NCBI GenBank assembly: GCA_031216445.1
Contig: CM062200.1
Span: 6,912,501 to 6,976,500, forward strand
Reading direction: 5' to 3'
Origin: Lateolabrax maculatus
Lineage: Eukaryota > Chordata > Actinopteri > Acropomatiformes > Lateolabracidae
DNA length: 64,000 bases
Shown here: one piece after another, positions 11,801 through 27,880 of the stretch
Numbering within the stretch: position 1 is the first letter of the stretch
Layout: each line of letters opens with the position of its first letter
The notes under the pieces: model-generated
The model's input: only the letters and a program-made list of their open reading frames with translations
Databases searched by the model: none
Told to the model about the DNA's origin: nothing
Position numbers and translations under genes: made by a program

Positions 11801-14800
11801 AAGTTCTATTTAGAGTTTTTTAGCTACTGGTTGGTTATTGATCCTTCTGGGGCCGCGTAATTAATCAATGAACTGAAAAAATAACAATCATTTGGATTTC
11901 TGATTTTGTACAAATAGGGCTGTGCGATATGACAATATATATTGTGTTACAATAGAAAAACATCTATCATTTCATATTTTGCTAACTATTTACCTTTTTA
12001 TATTTTATACATTAATTTTTTCAGATTTGTTGTTACAGGCTTAATCAAAAATGTGTTCTAAATAAAAAAATCTAAAATAATCAAACATGAGTAAGACCCT
12101 TTTATTTGTCAAGTATATAATTTAAAGTGTAATAAGAAATATAAAAGTATAAGTAAGTAGTATATAAAGTATTTGTTCACTGAATTTACTGAAAATGTGT
12201 TATATTAGCATATGTATCGTTATCTGGATATGAAATGAACTATATCGGGATATGAGTTTTTGGTCACATTGCACAGCCCTTATGCCCTAAAACATTCAAC
12301 ATTCAAAACAATTCCAATTAGCAGTACAGTATGTGTGAGCTACAGAAGAGTTCAGACCCTCACAACAATGACTTTTCATGGGATGTTTGCTTCACTTCAC
12401 GACAAAGTACAGCCTCAAAAATGAACATGCACTTTTGTAATAACTCAGCCTCTGACAATCTGTTTCTGATGTTCAGCATGTATAGAATAAATCGGCAGCC
12501 AATCATTTCACCATTTAGTGGAGGGCATGAAATGTCATATGTAGCCCGTTTCATTCAGCCTTATGTTGTTTTGTTATCAAAGTGTACGTGCATATACACG
12601 GGCATGTCTACAATGCATTTTGTAATCCCCAGAACAATTCAACAAGCCCAGCGAATCCACCAGAACACGAGCGATGGGCTGACAATGGAACAAAGACCCC
12701 CGGAAATGAATTCAGTGGTACCACACTGGGATACAAAAGGTACCTACAGGGGGAGAAGGCAACAAAACAATCAAAAGGGAGGTGGGATTAATCTGTGTGC
12801 AGCCATCAGAGAGTAGCCGAGTCACTGTGTAGCAGGGTGCGCTCAATTAAACCATCATTAAGAGTAGCCATCAACTGCTGCATCTGTGTGTTTGTCTGGA
12901 ACTGGGTCACAGGTCCAGCTGATTCAGCATGTTATCTACAAGGTAGGTGCTGGGAAGGAACAGCACAAACAACCAGTTCTAATAGTCATAAAGCGTCATA
13001 TTTAATTAGAAAATGAAAAACTGCCGCTGTGATCACTGCCAATGAGACTAGGTCTCATATCAAATAAATGGGAGCTCAGAGAACCAGGGAGATTCTCACT
13101 GAGCAAGAGGCGCAATCACAAAATGACCACAAACGACACCCTGGGAAGATGCTGAATAAATGACAACCATCAAACACAACCCTGACATTTGGGGCAGTGA
13201 TGGTGCAATTTAACACAGGGAACCAAAGTGATTCTTGTCACGTGGGGGTTGAATGACAGCTCTGATTACTCATAAACCTGTATTTGCATACCCAAGAGTG
13301 AACTGATGTCAATTCGGAAGCAGTGAGGGAGAGAAAAACCCATCAGAGGAAGAAGACGAAGGGAATGAGGAAGTGGACCATATTCTCCCTAGAGTACGGC
13401 ATGCAAATGATTCTCTGGAAACGTGATAAACAGTAGCATCATTTGCCAGGGGCTCATTACCATACATAACCTCTTGCATAAGGCTGTGCAAACTCAGAGA
13501 ACATAATCATCAGAGGAAATGAGTGAGGAATCAGATTACAGACCTATCCACTTAGCCAGCGTACGTCTACGCCCTATCCACAATTATAAGCAGTCTCATC
13601 TAAACACTGGACTGATTGTAATTCTACACTTTGGGCTCACTAATAACCTGCACTAATCCACGCAGAGTATAACATATCATTACACTCAGATGAGAATACA
13701 GTATGCTGATGAAGGAGGGGTGGGAATAAGGGAGGAAAGAGAAGTGCATAGAAAATGTTCACTGGAAAGAGACTGAGCCTCTTGATGTTTTGTATAAAGT
13801 CCCTGTGGGCTGTAAGCCCACAGAGAGCCAGCCAGGAAATCCCAGACAAGAGGATTCTCCAGGAGGAAAAGGCAGAGTGGAGCATGAGGCAACTCTCAGT
13901 CTGGTTGGGCTGGGCTTTTGACGAGCCAAACAGGCAGAAAATCCTGCAATATGTAGCCGCAGGTAGATGACGTCAAGAGCCCTGTCCAGTCACGACATCA
14001 CATCTATGCAGCAACTCAGTCTGGCCAGAGTGATAGGACTCCATGCTCGACTATAACGACATGGGAGTCAATGTGTAAGTAAAAGTGTTACCCCCCTTCA
14101 GTCAAAAAAAAAAAAAAAAAAAAAGGACCCAGGAACTTTGGATATACTTCTGGTGTAGCAGTGTGCATTGGTATCTGCCACTCACCTGTTCAGGTTTGAC
14201 AGTAGATCTGTGCTGTGCGACCTTGAAAGTTTAACTATTCTTAACACAAAAGAGCAATGCTTACCGGCCCTGTCGGAACGCTATTAGTTTCTTTCTTCTA
14301 CTGAAATTTGTTGAGTTCAAAGCATTTCTCCTAAGCAACACGTCTGTGTGTGAATGGCCCTTGAGAGAAACTTTGGCAAGCTGTATTTAATGTGACCCAA
14401 AATTGAACCATAATATTCTCCAAGATTCCCATTGTGGATTCACTGCAGACACCCTGTATACTGTTAATCCCTTTTGCAGTATTAAAAAGGACTATTACAG
14501 AAATTTTCTGTATATGTAAATACATGCAGCCTGTGGATTTTTTGCAGTGTCATCCAGTCTAATCTAAACTTGGCTCTAGATGCCATTTTTCACAATTTTC
14601 TGACCTTTGATAGACCAACAATTAATCAATCAATCAAACGAAAAAATTATCAGCAAATAAATCTGTAATGAATTGCTAATTGCAGCTTTACTTGGCTCCT
14701 AAAAGTAGTGTTTGGTATGCAACATTCAGTTTTTTGAAAATATGTTTCTGCCGTGCCTATACTATTAACTCAAATTGAAACGGTTTTTAATCTATGGTGC

Positions 14801-15251
14801 GTTCATGAAAGCGAACCTGACATATATCAATATGACACGTCACTTGATTTCAAAACTGAGAATGATAATGTTTAGATTTGGTACATAATTACTTAAGATT
14901 GTGTATTATCCCAATCATGCCTATTGGTTTAGCCTTGTTCTGTGTTAGGGAAAACAAAGACTAATGGCTGAAGCAGCCCTATATGGAACAGACAGGGAAA
15001 TACAGAGTGCAATCACGTATGCGAGCAAGATAAAGACTTGCGTACTGTGAAAAAATATTAATATACAGTACCGAGCAAAGAAAATGAACTGTGCTTAACT
15101 TGAATGAGGAGGAGTTCAATAAGCACACAGCGGGCTGAGAACGCCCTTTTCCAGGCAGCAGGATTGAATAGAGGATGATTATTACACTCCAGCTGCACTA
15201 TGGGTCTCCAAGGCAAGACGGAGGAGTCAGCATAGAGGGGTTACACACACA

Positions 15252-15289
<38 letters not shown>

Positions 15290-17450
15290 ATTCTCCAAAG
15301 GTTTGCCTGACTGTAAATTACTAAACCAGACTGACTGAAGAAATATGCAAAATGATACACCTCTTACTACATAAGAGCATAGGACTACATCACTATACAT
15401 GACCATGTAAATCTAATGCATCTCAAGTTCGAGATTCAACAGAGAGCTCATTTATTTTGAAGCACCAACTCACTGCAGTACACAGTGGTTTAAATTCAAC
15501 TTTCTACCGAAGACAACAATATGTAGACCCCGCATCATATGGGGCTACATTTGAGGACACTTAAATATGTCTTTTATGCTGTAATGGTGAAGACGCTACG
15601 GTTTTCTCCCAACTATACAAATACCTCTGTGATTTCAAGGGCAATATTCTAAATGCTACGAATTCCTCTATGGGGTTGGGTTTGGCTTCATGTCCAACAT
15701 TTACATGCAAAATGTTTTTCAAATTAACTTTGAGAGGCTGTGATGCTTTAGAGGACATGACTGAAGCACGAAACAAACAAACCCTTGTCCGACATCAACC
15801 TGGCGTACTCATTTGTATGGGACAAATGTGAGCTGAGAGGGGTGACGTTGCAGGTGTTAACCTGTGTTTTCCTGATGAGCCCTGCTGCTGGGGAGACAGA
15901 GCTGGCTGCAGCGAGCTCTACTGCAGAGCTGACGGGTATTCTTCAGGGATCTGCCAAGTGCTGTTAGGATAACGGGAGGAACATCGGCCAGGGGGTGCAG
16001 AAGGACCTGGCGTTTCTACTGCATCTCCGCGCTGTCTGCGGACTCCCTCATCACTGACAATGATGCACTCTAAAGAAAGCAATGTTTCTAAGGTAGGGTT
16101 CAAAAGCATTTTGCTAAATCTGAATCCAGTATCAAATCTGTGATTCAAATCTGCAGAATTCTTAAATATTTTTAGGTTTGGCTTTTCACAACTTTAAATA
16201 AAAAAAATAGCTTAAAAAAGGTGCCCTGTGGAGTCTTCTTTTAGACAAACAAAAGTTATGTTTACATTCAGTGTTACTAACAAAAACTCCCATGCATCCT
16301 TGAGGTCTAAAAAAATGTGTTGAATGCATTTCCTTCCCATAAAACATTTTGCATAGATAATTTTTTTGCATTAACATCCATGTTTACTATCTTGCAGTCT
16401 TCTTCATTCCTGCACTTGCATGTCATTTGCCATCGCACTCTCCCATCATTTCCTGTCATTTATGCACTGTCAACTCTATACTAAAAAGGTCAACAAAAAG
16501 CACAAAAACAATTATTTACTTGTATACTTAATACCTTTTTATCGTTCAGGCTATTCTACTTTAGTATATAAAGAGTCAGAAAATAAAGTCATCTTCAAAT
16601 GTCTTGTTTTGTCAGACCAGCTTTCCAAAACGCAAAAGATTATCAAACTTGTTGATGATTCTGTTCTTCATATTTAAGGTGTGACCGATATATGTTTGGC
16701 TTTTTTGCTTAAAAAAAATACTACAAAAAGGTTTTTCAATTATCAGTTGCCGATTTAATTTTGAATCAAGTAATTGTTTCAGTATTAATGCCAACCAATT
16801 CTGCTTTGTGTTTCTTTGGGTGCTAAGTGTGTCGAGGCTGCCGATTCATCGTCTCAAACTGAGTGTGAACAAAGCCCTTTAGCAGGAGATAATTGTACGA
16901 ATAAACTTCAACAGTTCACAATAACACTGAGGTGTCCCAGCAGCACAAAATAAATATATTTGTTAAGGGAGTCTAAGAATATTTCTGGGACTGGGAAGTC
17001 ACATATAATTGCCATTTTCCTTTATTATTTTGTACTGTTAAGAAATGAAGATAATTTCAAACACAGTAAAATAAATGAAAGCAATCAATCAACGATACAG
17101 CATGACTGTCACATTCACATGGAAAAAGAGCTTTGTCAGTTACTTACAAGGCAGGGAAAATATTATAATTAATTTCAAGTCCCTCCCTAATAGGGTTTAA
17201 TAAGAGGTTCAGGCAGAATACAGAAGCCTGATAGTTCCAATTTAGAGGGCAAATGCAGACAGAGAGCCCAGGATTGTGAAATACCAACAAAATCACCCTT
17301 TTTCCTCTTAAACCAATTATATACACAACAGCCTTTTAGCTTTATCTGCAGTTGGAAAGCGGAGATAATGCTATTGTAATTAACCTGAAATTAATACGAC
17401 AGCAGTTGAGCTGGGAGTGAGGAAAGCCCCAGGTCTCTCACATGTGCGCG

Positions 17451-17492
<42 letters not shown>

Positions 17493-20400
17493 AGTAGGAC
17501 CAGATTGCGTCTCCCTCTGACTGGAAACAAGCAGGAAATGCCACTTGAGATATTACTGTATCACAATAGATGGGGCCCTCCCAGTAGGCCAGAAGGAAAT
17601 GCTGATGCTGATGCTGACTACAGGAAGATTAACAATACCTCATTTTTAGAAAAAGATAAGGTAAACAGAACACTGCAAAAAATATTACAGTGTACAGCAG
17701 TGGAAGTGGCTGGGTTTGGGGCATAAAGAGAGAATTAAGGTGAATGGAGAAGCAGGTGGAGAAAGCTAGAACGTGCCAGATCTAGATGCCAACAGCAGTA
17801 ATACCTTTTGGCAGAACTTCCTGCCATGCGCCCAGCTCCAACACAGGCCTCGGGGTACAGTCTAACGCAGGCCAATAACTCGGCTTCCATTGCCTCTGCA
17901 GAGCCTTTAATTGAAAATCATCTCCCCAATACAACAGGGAGAGAGAGCAGAACCTGGCTCATTACAGAGGAACGGAGCAAAGCTTTTCACACAGAGTTTC
18001 TCACATGGTGGTCTCTGGTGTTATTTGTGGTGGTACATGAATATCTGCACTGGCTCTGCAAAGCAAACCTGTCTGCACTTTGCACGCACATCTCAGGAGG
18101 TTTACTGTGAATGAGAGTCTTTGAAACATTTTCTTTTAATTCCTTCTTCAACAGGTAATCATTCAAAATAATTGTGAAAATAATATCCAAGACTTGGATG
18201 CAGGCAAAATTTACATTTCTCTACATGTTTTCAACCACAGTAATATTAATGCTTGCATATTTTTTGTTAGACAATGGGATCAGATCACAGGGTTGTATTT
18301 ATTCCATCTATACACCAATACACAGCATGGGGAAGTAAATTGGCAGAATCCACACAGATTAGCCTTTTGCACAGCGAGAAGTAGCTAATTATTTCCTGCC
18401 CTGTGTTACATCTCTTGTGAAATGAATGCTAATGAGTGCATAATTACCCTAATATATTTGATGAAACTCTGCAATTGACTCAGCAAGTTTACTTTGAAAC
18501 CGCTTTGGTGGCACTTCGCCAAAAATGTGACTTCACTGTCAAGCATCTGATACAGTGCTTGACCTTCATCAGGTGGTATGTGACGCGTCTAGTAGTGCAA
18601 GTAGAGCAAAAACGTAGATATATACGCAGAACAAACGCCTAGGACCGGTTCTTCATGCTGTTATTTATAATCATAAGACTGAGGCTGTGTTCTGCTGAAG
18701 CAGAAGTCACACTGTCAGTGATGAGAGAGCAGCATGGCATCAGTACTCTGAAATGTCCTACAGAAAAGGAAAAGGTTGGGAAGATCAGTGATGATGTTCA
18801 GGTTGCCTGCAGTCACCCACTGCTTCTAACTGCCATCAAACTGTCAGTCTTGAAAGCCAGACAGGCATTCTTGCACAGCGAGGAAAATTCAAAGGATATC
18901 TGGTAAATGAGCAGATACAGCAGAGACTGCAACACAAACACTTAGCTCCAATTTAGCTGAAGAGGACATTTCTTAATATTAGCCAAGTATACTTGCTCTG
19001 CTTCAGATCATGCGCACCTCTAAAATGTTCTGTGTTAAATTGCTGGAATAGATGAAGGCAATTAACTTCTGGTATAATCCACTGAACCTCTTTGCCACCC
19101 ACAGCAACTGGTTTAGTCACCCAGAGAAAAGAAAGATCCAACAATTGATTTGGCCTTAACGTCCTGTGCTGTTTAAATTAACGACCACTCTTTTTCGCCC
19201 TGTGATTTCAAAGAAGTGAACATACTTTTTGAAAGAGCATGTACATAGTGTACCAGCCACTGACAACACCTACAATTTTGCTTTTTGAAATTCATGTTTG
19301 ATAAGTGGACCTTAGACTTGCTACAGTAGCAAAGCTGGGTAGTCGTGTGAACCTGACTTCCTGATGAATCACTGTACGAAACATTTGCTGGCTGAATAGC
19401 AATAACAACTGCAAATGGACCTTGATCCTATTTCCTCTTTTCAAACAAAGCAACAGTTTAATCAGTTCAGAAGAACTCATTACTATACATCTGTACAAGC
19501 TTTAACAAAGAAATAAAAAGCTGCGATTGGAGTGATAATTTCCTCATTAAATTTAAAATTATTAACACCTTTACTACCCCATCACTTGTTTCACTTGTAA
19601 CTTAATTGGGCTACAACAGGCCAGATGCCTCTGAAACAATTTGCAGTCTGCAGCAAAACCAACACGGTGTGCATCTAATGATATATTTATAGGATAGGCT
19701 CTTCTGTTACCGCATGTTCAGAGCCTTATTTATTTGTTTACTTTCAGTATCTCATAGGTTGTGTGGTTGCTCAAAACTAGCGCTTGTGGTTTCACAAATG
19801 ACTGTTGAGTGTTTCAATGGCGGGGGACATATTCTAACTTGTGAAATGTGTTAAAGCATGGCTGTACTGTTCTGATAATCAAGTTTAACAAGGTGCCTAC
19901 TGTGGTTAATCGTTATAGTCATTGTTAATTTCTTTCTTTGTCTTATGTGATACTAAACTGAATATATTTGGGTTTTGGTCTGACAAAGACATTTAAAAAG
20001 GTTGCATTGGGGTTTAGGAAATTATGATGGCCATTTCCATTTTCTGACATTTTATAGATTATAATGAATCTAGAAAGTAATCGGCAGACTCACTGATAAT
20101 GAAAGAAACTGGATATGTTCATCACTTTAACTGACCTACTTGTATCAACATACACAAGCAAATACAAAAGAGGGCTTGAGTTTTAAAGTTCAGGTAGAAA
20201 ATGTGATGGCCAGATGAAAATTCATTTCATGTCTCCACAACGTCTGTCTACTTTTTTTAAACAAAAAGGAGACTGAGGTGTCAGCTACAGCAGTGAGACA
20301 ACTTCATCTAAATCCCTAAAGGTTGATCACAGTGTAGAGCTGCCACTCACTGAAATCTAAAACTGCCTCCAGGGCCCACCAACATCTGAGCTGCAAGGCT

Positions 20401-23400
20401 CTGACTTTATCAAGTATTTAGCCAGACACACACACACACACACACACACCCATACAACCGCACAAAAGGCCATTTCATCAAATGCCAGCCCTACTGAAAG
20501 GCTGTCTCTTGCTGCACGTGGCAATCCCAAGCCTGTTTGCGACCACAATCAATGACTGACAACTCCATTATAAGTCCCCAAAACAACCCATGGGACATTT
20601 TAAAGGTGACAAATGCAACATTAATATGGACTGCAGCTGATATTAATGTTGACATTTTTATAACCTGAATAGCCCTGGAGTTGTTGAGCCCTATGATTTC
20701 TGCTATGCATGAATCTCAGCATCTGGGATTAGAAGACTCAAAACCAATACAGTATAATGACTGGAAAACATAACTCTGGGGAAGTTTACTTAGGCAAAAT
20801 AAATATGTTCAGTGGAGAATGTGCTCCAGCTTATGGGACTTTAATAACAGCTTGCATGTTGATGCCGTTGGCGCTCGTCTTTAAGTTATGCATGCACCCC
20901 GAGTCATACCTGCCAACAGTTTACAGCTACTCTGTCTTCTGAGGTACTTGGGAAGTGACTTTCCCCAGGGAGCCGGTCCTTTTAGCCCATGCTTGACCTA
21001 CAGAAACAGACAGGTCGTCCAGTGTAAGCTCACCCACTGGCAGCCTGGCACAGCCTCGGCTCAGCTGCAAGCTCATCACTCTGGTAGAATAAAGCCTCGG
21101 TCAGAGTGGTCAGCTAGATGTTGTTAAGAATGCTCAATACAGACTGAGTTTACAGCCTTATTCACTGGTAATTCTTTGCTCTAGTTTTTATTCCTAGACA
21201 TTAAACTTTGTTTCCACAGAGCAATTGCACTTCTTATTCTGTCTTAGACTTGTGTCTCCTATGAAGTAAAAATGTTAAGAAAAGGATTGAGCCTTACAGA
21301 GGTTTATGGCTGAGTAGCTTAAAAGTACAACTTACATAAAAAAATAGATCTTGATAGCTTGCAAGCAAAAGGAGAAATAAAACATTAATAGTAATCCATA
21401 GTAAGGATAAAACCATGCTTGGATGACTGCCTGATTTGTGTTTAGTTGCTGATGTAAGTAATTCTACCAGGTCTTCCCACAGCGTTTTATAGTGAAGGTG
21501 TAATCTCAAACATCATAATTAATGAACACACTTTTATAAAATATAAAATTAACTGTTAGGGAGAAAGAGCAGAGGCACTATTTCACATGACATAATTATT
21601 TTACTTTGTCATAGAGGAAAAGTTCTTTGTCTTAATAATCTATAGGGAATTACATAGTTGTGCCAGTAGTCACTTTGTCATAGAAGGTTTGATTCTGGTG
21701 GTGACTGTCATATCAGATGAAACTCTTTAAATGTAAAACTAAGATGAAGTTTATTAATATGAACCAACGACTTCATACAACCATATTAACTGCCTGTCTG
21801 ATACAATAAGACAGTTGAAAGGTTCTCATATATTAATTTCATCCAGCTGAATCTAAATTATGTGATAACACACGTCTACATCAGTGACCTTTGTTTCACT
21901 TTGACATGTTACACACCATTAACCATCTGTCAAGCTGGCGAAAGCAGCACAGCAGGACTCTTTGCAGACAATGCACAAGCTGCTTGGCATGTCCACAAAT
22001 CAATACTGGGGGGTACTGCAGGCCGCCTGCCTGTGTAGCCGACCAATGGGAACGACACACATGAGACGCTCGCACACGATCAACTCAGATGTGTGTGTTT
22101 GTGTGTCCTTTCCTTTTCAGGTGTCACTGCCTTTAGCGAGCTGCCAAGAAGGAACCTCACGATCCACTGTATGTGTCACGTAGGTCCGAGCGCGCTCAGG
22201 CCTACTTGTGTTATCTTTCACTACAAAGATGCTCTGTAAAGTCAACCTGTGTCACTGTTTGCCACCGTCACCAAAGGCAGCCCATCACATTTATTCACAT
22301 GATTTTCTTAATAGACTAGCTAAAGGAATTCTTTCTGTATCAGGTCATTGAGATGGCACTTGCATATACAAGTACTACATATTTCTGTATCCTATCATGT
22401 AGCACATCTTGCACAAACATGTAGGCTAGATACTGATAACATTTGTCCGCACCAACCACAGTCTTTAGATAAAAATCTGAAAACAGCTGAAACCAAGAAA
22501 GAAGATTAAAAAGTTTGTACAGAAAAGAAAAAAAAAGGTACAAATGGTGATTTCACAGTATGTTGATTAATTTCAGATTTATAACTCCAATTCAATTTAG
22601 CACTATCCAGATAAACATTGTCACTATGGTTACAGATACTGGTTGACATGCACTATAATTAGTAGTCAAGAGACCTTTGTAAATGCAAGGTTAACTTGTT
22701 CACAACCTCTTCTTTTCCCTCTCCCCTCAACTTTTTCGGATGACAGCGACACTTAAACAAGATGTAGAAGGGTTCCAGCTTTGTCTCCGTGGTGAGCCAA
22801 GAAAGAATAGTGTGCAACCACTTAGCTATGCACTGATTAAATAGGCCAGCTGTCATTTGTCTTAGCCACCATCTCACAGCAAGCCATTGGGAGCTGTACT
22901 ATTAGAATTGCCTCACCAAGCAGCGCGGGCCATAGTTAATATATAATTCCCTTTCAGAATGAATAATAGCAAAGTCATACTGACCTCCAAAGAGAGAAGA
23001 GGAGGATGATGGCCAAAGTTTTGACTAAAAGACAGTGTCTAATGAATGCCAAGACAATGAAGAATAAATGATCAATGCATTTGAGCTAAGTGTACTCATA
23101 TTATATCAAATACCAAAAGTAACCCATGAGGGGAAATTTTACATAGGTACGAATCATTAGGTTTAGTACACAGCTACCTCAAAATGTGATCTAATTGACA
23201 CCGGGCACGTGACAAATTGAGGTTTAATGGTTATGCAGTTTGCTGACATTTTGTCAACAGATCTGTAGGGGAGCTCAGTAGGTGCAGCACGGTTGTCTTA
23301 AATGAGGGGGAAAAAAAAACTTGAGCAGGATGAGGTTCCAGGTGGTGGGTGTATTCAGCATTCTGCGCAACGACGAAAAACAAATAATCCAACACTGTGA

Positions 23401-26400
23401 TGCAAAAACTCATGAAATTGGAAATAATGGTGTTATCTTAGCGTTCAGGCTCCAGGTGATCACTCAAGAGAGTAGCACACTTCTCACAGTCAGTGCTTAA
23501 TAAAAAAACTTTACCAAACACATATTGGTCACCAGACCACAGGAAGAAAAAAAACACCACAGCGTAGTTCTGTGCATTCTTTAATTTGTTCACGTTGCTC
23601 TGCTACAAAACATAAGCAATTTATGCCTGCACAGTTTTATTTATGAGCAAAGGTGCTGGGCTGATCATAAACAACACCTGGCTGTAACACAGACCAAACA
23701 AAGATGAAACTGTTTGTGACCCTCCTGACAAGAAATAAAAAAAATCACGACACTTCTGCTCGTCTCCACAGCATCTCCTTCCTTTTCCTGACTCCATCCT
23801 ATTAATCAGATGCTTTATTTTACTGTAGTAAAAGTACTCTGCCTCCGATTTTGTCAGCTCAGCTTTTTTTTCCCTTGGACAAAGTTTAAGCTTAGGCGGA
23901 GAGAAATCAGGTGCCTTGTTCTAAAACTCAGCTGTGTACTGTTGAATGCTTTGTTATGTCAGAATTAACAGCGGTGATATCTGGCAGGGAGTGCAGCAAT
24001 GACAAGAGCCCCACTTTTTTCCTGCTCAGATTTATTTTGCCTCAAACAGACGTGAGACAAGGCATTTTCGGAATGAAATGCAATGAAAATAACTCACAGC
24101 ATATAAAACCAAGAAATAAACTGATTAAAAGGGAATGACTCAAATGTCGCTCTCCCATACTTTACACCAAATAGCTTTAGCCCGGGCTGTAAGAGAAGGG
24201 TAAAATATGAGGCAGGGAGTTTAACACACGGTTAAAATTTATGTAGTAACCGAGACTGTTTTAATTGCAACCATATTTGTAAGCTTACTGCACTTGTGGG
24301 TGGGAGATGGTTTACTTGGGTACAGGGCGGGGGCTTCACAAATTACTTATGGCCTCAGTCGAGAGATGAAGCGACGGAGTCTCTATTTTCTGCTCCCAAT
24401 GTGTCACTCACTGCTAACCTGTTCCAAATGAGAGCCATCGAGGATTGTCAGTCCTGTTGGCCCACAGTCTGCCACACACCAGTTAAAAAATATATATATA
24501 TATGAATCATAGCCACACCAGAGCTGACGTTTAGAGCTCAGTGTGTATACGTGTGTGTCCAATTGTCGTCTCAGATAAGCTGCCAGTCTACCTACAGGAC
24601 GCAGTATTTCCTTACTGCCCAGACCTACAACTGCCCACCAGAAAAAGCAGGAAACGTCCAAATGTATTTTGAACAATCATACAATTTTCTATGTTCTGCG
24701 CTGGTATTATGTTAGATTACATGAAGCTAAATTACAAAGTGAGACGCATCAAGGGGTGGAAAACATTTCTCATGACAGCACATGCTCTCAAGGGCAGTTT
24801 GCGCTAAAGTCTCAACAGTGATGTGCAGATCCAGTAAATAGTCCTGTTGCTTAGTGTTCCCTGGTTTGCTTTCTAGAACCGCAACCCTCTGCAGTCTCTC
24901 TTAATGAACAGCAACACCCTGATGAAACAGAATTAATGAGACAACACTTGAAATTAGCATCAAAAAGTATTTTTGGTTAATTCATCACAGAACCGAGAGA
25001 CGCTAAAAAACATCTCCCCGAGGCCCTGTTAAATCACTTTTGAGATGCCACAAGAATAACTAGGCTTCAAGACTCCTGATCCCTTTGATTTATGCCGGGA
25101 TGGTTGGCATTTGACAAGAAAAGAACTTTGTAATGAAATTAGCTCAAGGTCAAGAGATATGATTTTAACATTTCTTTGACGAATGGATCGTTTTCTCCTC
25201 TTTTTATGATATAGACACGGGTCAAAGAATGAAGTCAGGCCCTGAGCCCAAAACCTCAACTTCCATTTAAAAATAGTCAATAATTCGCTCCTGCCTCATG
25301 AATGGCAATGAATTCTGTCAATTCAACAGATGAGCCAGGTTAAAGCCGGGCTGATAGGCTGCATTCTGAACGTGCCAGTGGAACTGAAGAGATCGTATGG
25401 AGGAGGACGTCGAGCTAATGCCTCGGGGTAAAAATTACCCTGTGAAACAATGTAAAAAGCAAGGAAAAGGAGGATTCTGCATGCATTAAGAAACAAAATC
25501 ATGTCATACCAAACCTACAACACCAACTGATGTCTGTACCAGTGAAAGGAAGAACTATTCAGACGCAACAACTTGAAAATACTCCAGCACAAGTAAGAGC
25601 CCTCTATTTAAAATCAAGTTAAGTGGAAGTACAGAAGTATCAGCAAAGTGTCGTTAAAGCATCATGAGTAAAAGTGATCATTATGCAGAAGAATTGCATA
25701 GTTGGTCAAGATTAAATTAATTAACTTTATATACAGATAGTATACTCAAAATGCATCAGATTTTCAATCCTCATGTTTTCTGGGAAAAATTATTTACCAG
25801 CAAAGTAGTGCTACAACTATAGCTGTGGAATAAAAGCAGTGAAGTTAAAAAGTATATTTGCCTCCGAAATGTAGTGAAATAGAAGTATTAAGTTGAAATA
25901 TTATACTCCCTCTGGAGCTTTACACCTCTAGTTTAGTTTAGTCTAGTTTTTCTAAGAGTCGGCACAAACATGCAGCTAGGGAGGGGCAGTACTGACAGAA
26001 ACCACTGTATTTTCTATTATGCTTTAAAGGCTATATGATGAGATATAATATTAATGTATATTGATGTACAAGTAACAATACTTCGGGGATAACCAAAAGT
26101 GATTTCAGAAGATCTGGAGGTATGCACCCAAGAAATTACTTACATAAAAATCCATTCTATCATGGATATGGTAGAGTTATTCAGTGTTCATTTCAGCATA
26201 GAACTACACAACACAGCAAAGACAAAGTACAGCCAAACAAAAACATGAATTTTTCAGTTATTGCTGTGAAACTAATCTAATATGGTTTAATTTCCAATAT
26301 TGGTTATTTTGTTGGAGCCATCTACTGTGCATAGCCTTGCTTCCACAATCATCCAAATACTGTAACATGAATCTGCTGGTATCATAACAAAGCCCTTTAT

Positions 26401-26832
26401 CATCACTGCTATGCTCTATATAAGAAGACGGTAGCATTTATTATTAATACTGCTGTGAAAAGACTAATAGGAGACGGCTTACCTCCTTACACTAATAAAG
26501 CCATGGGGCCAGTAATGGTGTGACAAAAGTTTCGCTGAAACAGAAATAGGTCCACGGTGTGTGCTGCCAGCATAAGAGGTCTCACAGAGAGCTCATTAGT
26601 GCTTCTTGGTCAATACATGAGGTATTAAAAGTGCAATGGCTGTGCACCTCACCAATCCTCTGCAGCAGTGATGTGGCAGCTGCCTCTCTTTGCTACTAAT
26701 GACTCATCCACTCTTGCATTCATTGGGCCCCGTGAGCTTTTTCTCCAAGATTTTTGACGAACCTCCACTTTCAAGATCTCGTGGACACGTGAGAATATAT
26801 CAAGGCAATCTTTTGCATCAGAATCGTACACT

Positions 26833-26893
<61 letters not shown>

Positions 26894-27838
26894 AGCCAAG
26901 CATATCTGCTCAGAGGACAGTGACCACAGGCTCATCTAGCGTGGACGGGATTGAAAACAACATAGGTCATTTGGATGCTGTAGTCTAGAGATGCCAATCA
27001 AAGCTTTGGTGTAACCTGCTGAACTCATCCATCAATCAGCATCAGCATCACACCCTCAGTCCCACTAATGGACGCAGATAAAAAAGGGACTCAGTAGCAA
27101 TGTGATGGGGTGCATTACACACATTAAAAATAACTATCCAATGTTGGGAAACCATATTCTCCTGGAAAACACGTGTAATTTGCTGCGTTGATGACTGAAC
27201 AGGACCTGGACTTTCCAGGGGATCCCCAGAAAAATCCGGATTAGTTCCATTACACTGTTGTTTCAGGCATTCACAGTGAGCGCGTTTAACAGATCACATT
27301 ACCGCCAAAATTAAACAAGTCATGCAGCTCTTCTCCAATATACCACGCTTTAAGCGTTCCTGGCCATTTTTCCTTCACCAAGGTGGGTTATGAGGCTGTT
27401 TCTCCATATACAAGCCATCAGATAGTCAAGTGATACGGGAGGGGGAAAATACATTATTTAAATGTTTATCATCTAATGTGTAAGCACAAAAATGCCAAAA
27501 GCACTTACAGACAGACAAAACATAAAAACCCTGTGGTTTAATGTATTTTTTTTAAAAAGTCCTTGCATGAAATGGTTTGTCAGCTCCTTAACTAAAGTGT
27601 CTTGTCATAGCAGGAAAACATAAAAACTAAAAAAATAATCAATATTCATGTCAGTTCCACAGCGGCACTAAGGAATATAAGGTGGCCTTGTAGAGTTTCA
27701 TCCAAGTGTTTTTGTTGTGGTTGTTAAATAACTCCCTGACGGACGGAGAGAGGAGGCCAGACGTGACAGAGCTCTCAGGCCGGCCCGACGCGTTTGGGTA
27801 AAGTGACAATAAATAACCGGCAACACGGGCTTTTCTCT

Positions 27839-27880
<42 letters not shown>

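Noticed and set aside
12331..12816. 161-codon plus-strand frame in dock1 intron 1
   Set aside because: No domain, no splice or promoter context, and composition like the surrounding intron.
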